Below, one piece after another: positions 1-9,800 of a stretch of 64,000 nt of DNA. Positions within the stretch are counted from its first letter, which is position 1. Every line of letters starts with the position of its first letter. Position numbers and translations under genes: made by a program. Source of the stretch: Lewinella sp. W8 (GTDB lineage Bacteria > Bacteroidota > Bacteroidia > Chitinophagales > Saprospiraceae); assembly GCF_004375085.3 (NCBI RefSeq), contig NZ_SNAQ03000021.1, positions 39,889-103,888 of the forward strand, read 5' to 3'. Under the pieces are notes generated by a model, which worked only from the letters and a program-made list of their open reading frames with translations, was not told where the DNA came from and searched no databases.

Positions 1-127
1 AGAGGGAGACACCAAAACTGGTGGAGACGTTTCACGTCGATCCAATCCCGGCGCCGAAGTAGGCTAGGACTGGGAAAGAAGGCTAAGGAGAGGTGACTGG
101 AAAAGGTCTGCTCCGCAGACCGGTCGT
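1..127 (+). repeat. 127-bp direct repeat, copy 1
   Basis: Identical over 127 bases to 204-330, with a start-to-start distance of 203 bp. The lack of any mismatch implies recent duplication or ongoing conversion. Confidence 0.9.
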
Positions 128-203
128 CTGGTAAAAGGAAAACAAAACCGGTGGGGACGCACAAAGGAGCCCCGCGCTGCGCTTGTGGCACACTTCGTGG
201 TCC

Positions 204-330
204 AGAGGGAGACACCAAAACTGGTGGAGACGTTTCACGTCGATCCAATCCCGGCGCCGAAGTAGGCTAGGACTGGGAAAGAAGGCTAAGGAGAGGTGAC
301 TGGAAAAGGTCTGCTCCGCAGACCGGTCGT
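204..330 (+). repeat. 127-bp direct repeat, copy 2
   Basis: Identical to 1-127. After the shared part the two copies diverge at once into different downstream modules (CTGGTAAAAGG after copy 1, AGGAGCTAAGG after copy 2), which is the mosaic character of the array. Confidence 0.9.
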
Positions 331-625
331 AGGAGCTAAGGCTAAGGCTCGAAACAATTCTCCGGAGTAGGTCTGCTCCCCGCCCAGTGAGAGGATTGGT
401 TGAGCAGGCGCAGGCCGGTCGTCTGGTGAAAGGAAAATAAAACCGGTGGGGACGCACAAAGGAGCCCCGCGCTGCGCTTGTGGCACACTTCGTGGTCCCG
501 GGTGAGCGTACCCCAAACCGGTCGAGGCGTTCTACGCCGAGCCATTCCCGAAGCAGAACATCGTTCCGGAAAAGGGTTGCTCCCCGTCCAATGGGAGATT
601 GGTCGGGCAGGCGCAGGCCGGTTGT

Positions 626-985
626 CCCCGGGTCCTCAAGGCTAAGGAGAATGAAGAATGAAGACGGAAGCACAGTGTCCGGTCGTCCGCCCAGGCGTCC
701 CGGCAAAGCCGAGGGCTGACTGGTCGGCCGACCGTGGGTAGGGTAGACCGTTCCCTAAATACCTTACCGATCCAGTAGTGCCGGATTTATCCGGCGAAAG
801 GGAAAAGGCTAGTGCTAGATAAAACCTCAGGATAAAGCTTGCACCCCGCCAAACGAGCGGCAGGGTGGGAGCATGCACGCAATCATGGCCCTACCAAATC
901 GGTGGGCACCTGCGCTCCGGCGCCCCGTGAAAAACCATTAATTTGGAGAAAGCGACAATTTGTTTGGGGAACAAATAAAAAGCCT
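626..985. other. Non-coding stretch before rpmE
   Basis: No convincing gene. It holds a perfect CCGGAT-TT-ATCCGG dyad (781-794) and one copy of a dispersed element, GGCACCTGCGCTCCGG (905-920), preceded by ACCAAATCGGTG. The end leads into the rpmE promoter. It looks like a continuation of the repeat-rich non-coding region. Confidence 0.6.
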
Positions 986-993
986 TATCTTTG
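963..993 (+). promoter_or_regulatory. rpmE promoter
   Basis: A textbook Bacteroidota promoter: the -33 element TTTG at 963-966, a 19-bp spacer and the -7 element TATCTTTG at 986-993. The rpmE ATG follows 21 bases after the box. Confidence 0.85.
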
Positions 994-1014
994 CGCTCCG
1001 AAAATAATAAGGCA

Positions 1015-1299
1015 ATGAAAAAAGATCTGCACCCCGAATCTTACCGTACGGTAATCTTCCGCGACATCAACGCCAATGAGTCCTGGTTGGGACGTAGCTG
1101 TGCGAACACGCGTGACACGGATACGTGGGAAGATGGTAACGAGTATCCCCTGATCAAACTGGAGATTTCTAACGTTTCTCACCCCTTCTTCACGGGTAAA
1201 ATGCAATTCGTAGATACGGCCGGTCGTATCGACAAGTTCAACAAGAAATTCGGCAAGAGCCGCTTCGCCAAGAAGATCGAAGAACAGGAGGAAGCCTAA
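1015..1299 (+). CDS. rpmE2: Ribosomal protein bL31, type B
   Basis: A 94-residue protein of the large ribosomal subunit. The opening MKKDLHPESYRTVIF and the later SHPFFTGKMQFVDTAGRIDKF are typical of L31. The cysteines of the zinc-binding type are absent, so this is the zinc-free type B (C-minus) form. I chose the ATG at 1015 because a strong promoter box ends at 993; the in-frame TTG upstream lies inside that box. The C-terminal tail is basic, then acidic, as in family members. It is monocistronic: a terminator follows at 1336. Confidence 0.95.
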   Translation: MKKDLHPESYRTVIFRDINANESWLGRSCANTRDTDTWEDGNEYPLIKLEISNVSHPFFTGKMQFVDTAGRIDKFNKKFGKSRFAKKIEEQEEA

Positions 1300-1335
1300 G
1301 TTCTTCTTTCTCTCCTTCGGGAGTGCAATTGCCGG

Positions 1336-1386
1336 GAAAGCCCGAAGCGGACGAACAGTTTGCTTCGGGCTTTCGGCGTTATTTTT
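1336..1386 (+). terminator. rpmE terminator
   Basis: A 13-bp perfect stem (GAAAGCCCGAAGC, 1336-1348, with its complement at 1362-1374) is followed shortly by TTATTTTT. This is a strong intrinsic terminator. Confidence 0.85.
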
Positions 1387-1440
1387 CCACCAGACGGGCG
1401 CCACTCCTTCCATTTTTTTCGATACCTACCCTCCCTTCCT

Positions 1441-2640
1441 ATGTCCCAGATTATTCTTTTTGACGCTGACGTTCGTAATCATCTGCTTCCGCTAACCTAT
1501 AGTCGACCAGTAGGTGATCTGCGGGTAGGCATCCTGACGATTGCCGAAAAGTGGGAGCGTCACCTCAGAATGCCGGTTTCTTTTCTGACCCAGGACTACC
1601 TTGCGGATCTTTTCCCCCTGCAGGTGCAGGACCATAACCTGCTCATCAACGGCAGCGTGCTCCCGACGGCAGAAATCGTTGCGCTTATTCTGGACCTCGC
1701 TCCGGGAGAAGCTTACGTGAAGGAGGGCGAATTGATTGCTGCCTGCCTGGACCGGGCGGCCGTGTTGTCGCTGGAGGAAGACCAGGATTTCGGAGAGATT
1801 CAGGCCTTTGACCTGGGGGATCAGCCGCTGCTTAGCCTCAATAGGCCCGCCGATATTTTCAGGTTGAACGACACCGCACTCCGGGAAGACTTCATGCTCC
1901 TGACCGCCGGCAGGACATCCGCTCCGCTGCCGGCCTCCAATACCGTTATTGGTCCGCTGGAGAATCTCTTTCTGGAGGAAGGCGTAGACATTGAAGCCTG
2001 TACCCTCAACGTGAAGACGGGGCCGATTTATCTCGGAAAGGGAACGACCTTACTGGAAGGTAGCCTGGTCCGTGGACCACTGGCGATGGGAGAGGGTAGT
2101 GTGTTGAAAATGGGCGCCAAGATTTATGGCGCCACGACCCTGGGCCCCAATTGTAAGGTGGGGGGCGAGGTCAACAACGTGGTGTTCCAGGCCAACAGTA
2201 ATAAGGGACACGATGGCTACCTGGGCAATTCGGTCATCGGTGAGTGGTGCAACATCGGTGCGGACACGAATGCCTCCAACCTGCGTAATGATTACGGGGA
2301 AGTTCGGGTCTGGTCCTATCCGGAGGGACGTTTCGTTAAGACCGGACTTCAGTTTCACGGCCTGATTATGGCCGATCACGCCAAGGCCGGTATCAATACG
2401 ATGATTAATACCGGCACCATCATCGGATTTTCGGCCAACCTTTTCGGAGAAGGATTTCCCCGCACCTTCATCCCCAGCTTCAGCTGGGGTGGTGCCTCGG
2501 GTTTCCAAACTTACCGGCAGGATAAGGCCATGGCCACCGCGGAGCGGGTGATGTCCCGGCGGGAGCAACCCCTGACGGAGGCGCACCAGAAGATGTTTAC
2601 GGCCATTTTTGAGGAAAGCAGCCAGTACCGGAAGCGCTAG
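1441..2640 (+). CDS. GlmU-like sugar nucleotidyltransferase/acyltransferase
   Basis: A 399-residue protein. The N-terminal part (LTYSRPVGDLRVGILTIAEK) matches the alternative GlmU family found in Bacteroidota (NTP_transf_4 type). The C-terminal half, from about residue 190, is a left-handed beta-helix of hexapeptide repeats (GPIYLGKGTTLLEGS, later VIGEWCNIGADTNASNL). By family it is a putative UDP-GlcNAc diphosphorylase/glucosamine-1-phosphate acetyltransferase feeding cell-wall precursor synthesis in the cytoplasm; substrate specificity is inferred only. The ATG at 1441 starts at the first conserved residues; an in-frame TTG at 1360 lies within the preceding terminator and is rejected. Confidence 0.85.
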   Translation: MSQIILFDADVRNHLLPLTYSRPVGDLRVGILTIAEKWERHLRMPVSFLTQDYLADLFPLQVQDHNLLINGSVLPTAEIVALILDLAPGEAYVKEGELIAACLDRAAVLSLEEDQDFGEIQAFDLGDQPLLSLNRPADIFRLNDTALREDFMLLTAGRTSAPLPASNTVIGPLENLFLEEGVDIEACTLNVKTGPIYLGKGTTLLEGSLVRGPLAMGEGSVLKMGAKIYGATTLGPNCKVGGEVNNVVFQANSNKGHDGYLGNSVIGEWCNIGADTNASNLRNDYGEVRVWSYPEGRFVKTGLQFHGLIMADHAKAGINTMINTGTIIGFSANLFGEGFPRTFIPSFSWGGASGFQTYRQDKAMATAERVMSRREQPLTEAHQKMFTAIFEESSQYRKR

Positions 2641-2668
2641 TCTTTCCCCGATGGCATCACCCTCATTT

Positions 2669-3598
2669 TTAAGCGGACAAGTCCTCGGCCGATTGCTCCC
2701 GTAGCAGCGGGTCCGGATGCGCTTCGGGATTGAAGGTCCGGGTGATGTATACCCCAAGGGCTACTATCACCAGCAGGCTTGCGACGGCCAGATACCAGGG
2801 CGGAACGTCGGTGATCTCGGTGTCGGGAATGTACTGCCCGTTGAAGTAGGTGACCATTACCTGCATCCCGTTGAAGAAAAAGTGTAGAATGACGGGGACC
2901 CAGAGTGAATTTGTCCAATAGTAGGCATATCCCAAAAGTATACCGAGCAGCATTCGGGGGACGAATCCGGCAAATTCCATGTGCATGGCACTGAAGACAA
3001 TGGCGGCGATCCAGATGGCAAAATGATGGCTCTTAAACACGGGGTGTAGGATGCGTCGTTGGACCAGCCCACGGAGGAGAAGCTCTTCGCCGATGGCGGG
3101 CGTTACGGCCACGGTGAGCAGGGCCATCAGCAGTTCCGGTACCGAGTTCATCGTCAGTACACTTTTCAGCAGGGTATTGGTTTGGGCTTCATTCTGGAGC
3201 ATCCAGTCCGGAAGGGGCAACTGTAAATTCAGCCAGGCAGCGTAAGCAATAAAGGGGAAGGCAAGGACGAAGGTCGCAATGACGTAGGGGAGGGCTTTCC
3301 GATTAGCAGGGGCGTTGAGCCCCGCGGCTGGCCTCCAGAAGCGACGATAGGCCACCAGAAAAACGATGAACGCCGTGCCGCCAAAGGTGAGCAAATTGTT
3401 GAGCAAAAGGCCCAGTCGAAGTCCCTGTCGGGCATCGGCGGGGAGGTCTCCGGCTCCGAATCCTAACGGATCAATACCGCCCGCTAAGAGGATGCCTCCG
3501 GCTACCACGGAGCCCACGATGAGCATGCCCAGAAGGATGCCCACCGTCAGGGCAAAAAGCTTCAGGGGGGAAGGGAACTTGTCGGAAATTTGCTTCAT
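2669..3598 (-). CDS. CPBP family intramembrane metalloprotease
   Basis: A 309-residue multi-pass membrane protein of the CPBP (Abi/CAAX protease) family. Motif 1 is EELLLRG (EExxxR type), motif 2 is FSAMHMEF (FxxxH) and motif 3 is HFFFNGMQV (HxxxN). These residues bind the catalytic metal inside the membrane. About eight hydrophobic segments are visible, beginning at residue 12. The substrate is unknown; family members process prenylated or signal proteins or confer self-immunity to peptides, and nothing nearby decides between these. It converges with the upstream GlmU-like gene (28-bp gap) and is divergent from the giant gene at 3843. Confidence 0.9.
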   Translation of the reverse strand: MKQISDKFPSPLKLFALTVGILLGMLIVGSVVAGGILLAGGIDPLGFGAGDLPADARQGLRLGLLLNNLLTFGGTAFIVFLVAYRRFWRPAAGLNAPANRKALPYVIATFVLAFPFIAYAAWLNLQLPLPDWMLQNEAQTNTLLKSVLTMNSVPELLMALLTVAVTPAIGEELLLRGLVQRRILHPVFKSHHFAIWIAAIVFSAMHMEFAGFVPRMLLGILLGYAYYWTNSLWVPVILHFFFNGMQVMVTYFNGQYIPDTEITDVPPWYLAVASLLVIVALGVYITRTFNPEAHPDPLLREQSAEDLSA

Positions 3599-3842
3599 CG
3601 CTGATTTGACTTATAGTATTGGTAACGAAATATGTATTTTGCGGGCAATATGGCGGACAGGGTTGGTTCGCCCCAACTTTTATTTTTTGAACTAGTGGCT
3701 TATCGCAGAAATTCAGACGCTTTACTTCAGGTTACACCTAGCGCCCAAATTTGCACCTTTATTTAAACCCACACAACACCAACACTAAACCCGACCCCTG
3801 ATTTTGTCCCGATGGTGGTATGGCTACGTATATGGTTAATTG

Positions 3843-6800
3843 ATGAACAACTCGATTAGAGTTCTTTTCCTGACGGTTCTTCTTTCGGTGGTGGGTAGTT
3901 CACTTAACGCCCAGGGGCAGTGTACCGACGAAGATTCCGGAGATATATCCTTTACTCCCTTTTTTGCTGATGTCCCCGGTGGGTACTACGCTCCGGGAAC
4001 CACGGTAGAGATTTGTTATTCCGTACTCGGGGATTTCAATACGCCCGACGTGGAATGGATTCATGCCGTGCTGCTGGCGTCCGCCGGTTCGGGCTTCGAT
4101 TTTTCTACGCTGGCCCCATCGGGTACGCCCCCCGCATCCTGTCGGGCTGCTGGTGTCTGGGGGTGGTATCCCACCTGGTCCCGCTGTATGCCCTGCCCGG
4201 GAGGGGAAGACACCTTCTTTAACGGCTATGCTTTTGACTCCTCAGAGGGGACCAACGATTCCTGCGGGGACCCCGCGGTACTTGACGGTGACCCCGGAAA
4301 TAACTACGGCGACGGCGCCGGCAACTGTGGCCTGGTTTTTTGCTGGACCCTCGAGACCGTGGACCCCGGTCCCGGCGTGGCCGCGGCGGATGCCTACGAA
4401 ATTAGAATCCGGGTTCTGGCCGACGGCGTATCCGGCGGATACACCGGTGGCGTAGGCGGGTTCTGTGGATCTCCCTGCGACAGTGACCCCTTCATTTGCT
4501 TTCCCGAAGTGGGCGATCCCTCCATTAACGTACTCAACCAGCCCTGTCCGGGAGAGCTCTTTCAGCTGGAGGCCGTTACGGAAGGCGGTATCTTTTCCGG
4601 CGTTCAGGGCCGTTGGGAAGATGATGCCGGTAACGTAGTGGCGGTTGGCTATAACGCCAGTCTGCCGGCCGGCAATTACACCTTTGTGGTTGGTCGTCCC
4701 GGATGTAACGAAAAGGACGTGGACATCGAGCTGAACCTCACGGACGTTACCTTCGATTTTAATGGCCTCTCCGACGGGAGCTTTTTCTGCTTCGGAGAAA
4801 ACTTTACCGCCAGTGTCTCCGTGACCGGGGCGGCCATCAACTCGGCCACCTGGTCGCTGAACGGTTCGACGATCGCCAACGGAACGGTCTTAAACCAATC
4901 CAACCTTACGCCGGCGGACGCCGGACAGTATTCCGTCGTGGTGAATTTCGGAGACGGATGTGACACGACCATTTTCCGGAATTACCTGGTCGGTGACGAA
5001 GTCCTCGCGGAAATCACCCCCCAGAACGCCGAGGTCTGTATCAACGAAGAAATCACCTTCACGGCCACCGACGCCACTACGGGCAACCCTTTCCCCAGTA
5101 GTCATATTGTCCTGTGGGACGTCACCGTCCCCGGAGATACCTACACCACCAGCCGGGACTTTCCCGGCGTGCGGGAGGTAACCCTGGACGTCATCGACGA
5201 GGACAACTGTGCCTTCCGGTTTCAGGAGTTTTTCACGGTCCACCCCAATCCGGAGGTTACCATTACGCCGGACGATCTGGAGATATGCGACGGCGAGACG
5301 ACGGTCATTCGCAGCAGCGTCACCGGAGGAGCTACGCCCTATACCTATTTATGGGGCCCGGAAGAAACCGTGACCACCCCCAATTACACCGTCAGTGAAC
5401 CCTACGGTTTCACCAATGGTCTCTACCTGCTGGTGACCGACGCCAATGGTTGCGTCGGAGGATCAGATTTTGTCACGATTGACATCAATCCCACGCCCTT
5501 CACCCCCCTGCTGGACTGTGACCCCATTTGTGTCAGTGAGGTAAGCTTCTCCTGGAACCAGGCGGACGCTGACTTCTTTGAATTGTACCTGAGCATCAAT
5601 GGCGGTCCCGAGAACCTCATCGACGATAACTACACCGGATTAAGCTACCTCGTCTCCGGGCTCAGTGCCGGAGATCAGGTGGACTTCAGAATCGTGCCCT
5701 TCTCCGGTACGATCACCGACGCCTGCGAGGGCCCCGAGGCCACCGAACGTTGCTTCACCCCCTTGTTCACCGATCCGGGCTGGACGATTAATTTCCCCAC
5801 AACGGTATGCGCCGGCACTGCGGGGACCAGCATGGACATCGAACTGTACACCCGCGATGCCGGGACCATCCTCCTGAACAGCCCGACCCTGGGCCTCACC
5901 GATTTTCCGGCGGAGGTGGACAGCGTGACCACCCTGACCATCCCCGGACTAACGCCCGGTCAACTCGCCGAGGTGCATGATCTGAGCCTTGCCTACGCCG
6001 GCCCCGGTGGCCGTTGCCCCGCCGATACCATGATTCAGTTTACGGCCCTCGCCCCGGCTGCTCCGGATTTTGCGCTGGACGTGCTGGACATCTGTGATCA
6101 GGCCGGCACTTACCTGGCCAATTTGACCACTCCCTGGAATGCGGAGGGGGTCTACAACCTCTCCGTAAGCGGGGCGGGCACCGTGCTGCCCCTGACGGAT
6201 TCTACCTGGCAAATTGATCTGGACGTAGCCGGTAGCTACGAGGTGAGAATGATTGCGGCCAACGTAACCGATCCCAACTGCACCGATACCCTGATTCAGA
6301 CCATTGTGCTTAGGGATCCCCCGCCAGCCCCCGCCCTCCAGTGTGGCGACCGGGGACTGGATTCGGTCGTTTTCGTGTGGACGGATACCGGAGCGGACAG
6401 TTACGTCGTCAATGAAGTCGACATCCCCGCTTACGCCGTTACGGAACAGATCGGCAATCAATTCTTCGTCCGTAACCTCATGGTGGACGATGAAATTCAG
6501 ATCAGCGTTACGGGGCTTTCTGCGGGCTGCCCCAGCGCTACTTCCGATACCATTTTATGTCGGGCGGAGTCCTGCCCGCCCATCGTGATGTCCGTGGATC
6601 CCATCGGTCCCTTCTGCGCTAACGACGACCAGGAAGTACCCCTGTCGATTACCATCACCGGCAGTGATGGTTCCGGGACCCTGGACTGGCAGCTGGACGG
6701 ACAACCCATCGGCAATTCCCTCAACCCGTCCTCGCTGAGTCCGGGAACTTATAATCTTCGCGCTAACTTTTTTGAGGACTGTGAGTTTGCCGCCAACTTC

Positions 6801-9800
6801 ACCCTCACCATCAATCCCGTGCCGACGGCCTCCTTCAGCCTGACGGATACCGTAGTGTGCGTGGATCAGACCCTGGGCGCGGACGCAGGTGCCGTGCAGA
6901 CCGGATGGAGCTATGATTTTACGTTGGTGGACGCCGACGGGACGATCGCTCCGGGATCAAACGCCGCCTCCCGCACCTTAAGCTGGAGTACCCCCGGCAC
7001 GAAAATTATCGAACTTACGGTTACCAATGAATTTGGGTGCGTCAGTGCGGTTTACCGCGACAGCGTAGCGGTCGTTCTCCCGCTGGGAATTCCGGTAGTT
7101 TCCTGCCGCGACATCACCGAAACCAGCGTAACCTTTGAATGGGCACCGATTGCCGGAGTGGACAGTTTCTCCGTTTCCATCGATGGCGGTACGGCCTTTT
7201 TCCAGGACAGTACCTACATTCTCGTGGACGGACTGGGTGTCGATCAGGCCGTAGCGATTGCCGTTGTTGCCTACGGGGAAACGCCCTGTCCGGACCTCAC
7301 CCCCGGCCGGGATACCTGTCGGACGAGCCCGTGTCCGGCCATCATGCTGGAGCGTCCCGAAGACCTGTCCTTCTGCCTGGACCGCCCGGGCACCATCGTA
7401 CCGCTAACGGCCGTGGTGACCGGCGGCAACGGAACGGGAATGCTCTCCTTCGCTGGAGATGGCGTTACGGCCAACGGAACAATGTATCAGTTTGACGCCA
7501 CGGCCGCAGGCCCGGGGAGTCACCTGATCCGGGTCACCTACCTCCAGGGAACGTGCACAAATATTGACAGCTTCACCTATACCGTTTTCGAAACCCCGAC
7601 CAGTGATTTTACCCTGGACGGAATGCCGCAGGATCTGACCGTTTGCGTTGACCAGGAGTTCAATTTCAGCTACGTCGGAGACGTAGTAGCGGGGCAGGGC
7701 GCGGTGTTTACCGTCGACTTTGGTGGTGCTGCCGTTACGCCATTAGCGGGTCTCGAACAATATACGCTCTCCTTTGACGCCCCCGGGACGTATCCGCTAA
7801 GCCTCTTCGTGGAAAGAGACGGCTGCGTAAGCGATACGACGATCCTTAATGTGGTCGTGGAAGCTCCCCTGACGATGCCCCAGATTAGCTGCGGCCAAAC
7901 TTCCCTGACCAGCGTGGAGTTCATCTGGGACGACCAGGTTGGGGTGGACAGCTTCCAGGTGAGGGTGGATGGAGGAATGCCGTTCTTCCAGGATAGTACA
8001 AGATTGGTCGTCAGTGGATTATCTGATGGCGTCACCGTAAACATTGAAGTGATTGCCTTCGGAAGCAGTACCTGCGGGAACAGTGAACCCGGGGAGGAAG
8101 ACTGTAGCAGTGATCCTTGCCCGACCATTGTGGTCACTCCGCCGGATGACGCTGATTTTTGCCTGGCTACCCCGGGCAACGAAACCGTCCTTGCGGCTTC
8201 CCAGAGTGGGGGAGTAGGCAATGGCAACTTCACCTTCTCCGGTCCGGGCGTTTACCTGGACAACGGAACCTGGCGGTTCCACGCCGACTCTGCCGGTGTA
8301 GGAACGCATACCCTTACGGCGGTTTACCGGGAGAGTATCTGTTCGGATTCCGCACAGTTTACCTTCCGGGTGTTTACACCTCCGACTTCGCCCTTCACCC
8401 AGGGCGGCGTTGAGGAAGACATCACGGTCTGCGTCGGGGAGGTATTCCCCGTCGCTTACGTTGGCAACGTTGCCGACGGTGACAACGCCACCTTCAGCTG
8501 GGAATTTGATGGGGCCAACACTAGTCCGACGGCAGGTTTCGAAACTTATGATCTGAGCTTTGACGCTCCCGGGGTGTATACCCTTAGCCTATCCATCGTG
8601 CGGGACGGCTGTAGCAGTGAGGTGACGAGTCATACCGTTACCGTAGAAGCCCCACTGGGGACTCCCGAACTGGATTGTACGGATGCCGATCTCAACAGTG
8701 TACTGGTCACCTGGAATACCATTACTGGCGCCGTTGGTTACGAAGTCAACGTTGCGGGGACTTTAGACACCGTGCTTTCTCCATCCTACACGGTCAGCAA
8801 TCTGCTGCCGGGAGCATCGGTGACCCTGGAGGTCCGGGCCCTCGGGGCCGGAGTTTGCGGGGACGGAACGGCCAGTACACCGATTACCTGTAGCGCCGAT
8901 CCCTGCCCGCCACTAAGTCCGGACTTCACGGCCCTGGTGCAGGAAATTTGTCTCGAAACGGGGGATGAGTTCATCCTGCTCAGCGACCTGATCGTTACCG
9001 GCGGTAGCGGCGTAGGCGCTACCTACACCTTCACCGGGCCGGGAGTATCCCAGGATACCTTCTTCGCGGCGGTGGCCGGGGGATCCCTGGCGGGTATTGA
9101 CCACCAGATCGTTCTGGATTACGTTGAGGAAGGGCCCTGCGGACTGCAGGTTCCCTTCAGTATCCGCGTAATCTCACGGCCCGAAATCAGCCTTACCGAT
9201 CCGGGAGATATCTGTGTCGATAATCTGGTGGATTTCTCCTTCACGGCCTCCGAGGACGTAACGGCCGGTGACCTGACCATCGACTGGGACGGAGGGCAAG
9301 TGATGGATGATGGCAACCCCGATGACCTCAACTTCACCCTGAGTTACTCTACACCGGGTACCAGGACCATCCGGGCGACGCTGATCAGTCCCGTGACGGG
9401 TTGTGCCAGTGAACCTCTATTCCTAACCGTTAACGTCATCGCTCCTTTGCTGGATCCTGTGCCCTTCTGTAGTGACGAGGGCCTGGAAACGCTGACCTTC
9501 CGCTGGGATACCGTCGTCGGAGCAACGGCTTACGAGATTACTCACGCGAATGGCAGTCCCACGGAAACCATTACGGATAACTTTTACGTCGTAACCGGAC
9601 TGCGCCCGGATGAGTCCTACACCATCAGTGTGCGGGCCCTCGGCCCGCCCCCTTGCGGGAACAGTGAGGCCATTCCGGTCACCTGTACGACTTTGCCCTG
9701 TCCGGGTGGGGTGGTGCAGTCAGATACGCCGGATACGGACATCTGTCTGGACGGAACCGAAGCGGCGTTCTTACTGGCAGCGAGTCTTGACGTTGGTAGC

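Larger units (their letters stand above)
1..625. repeat. Mosaic non-coding repeat array
   Basis: The first 625 bases are built from a few modules in changing order. A 127-bp unit occurs twice without a mismatch (1-127, 204-330). An 83-bp unit occurs twice with two mismatches (121-203, 416-498). A diverged unit of about 49 bp recurs at 374-422 and 578-625. The short words AAGGCTAAGG and ACCGGTGGGGAC come back throughout. Open frames here only follow the repeats and look like no protein, so I call none. Its left edge lies outside the window. The function is unknown; it has no CRISPR-like regular spacing and no transposase. Confidence 0.85.

Noticed and set aside
1..625. CRISPR array
   Set aside because: Repeats are long, differ in length and order, and lack uniform spacers; no cas gene is nearby.
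83..878. Overlapping open frames of 67-207 residues in the repeat array
   Set aside because: They follow the repeat modules on both strands, have Arg/Pro/Ser-rich nonsense composition and share no features with proteins.
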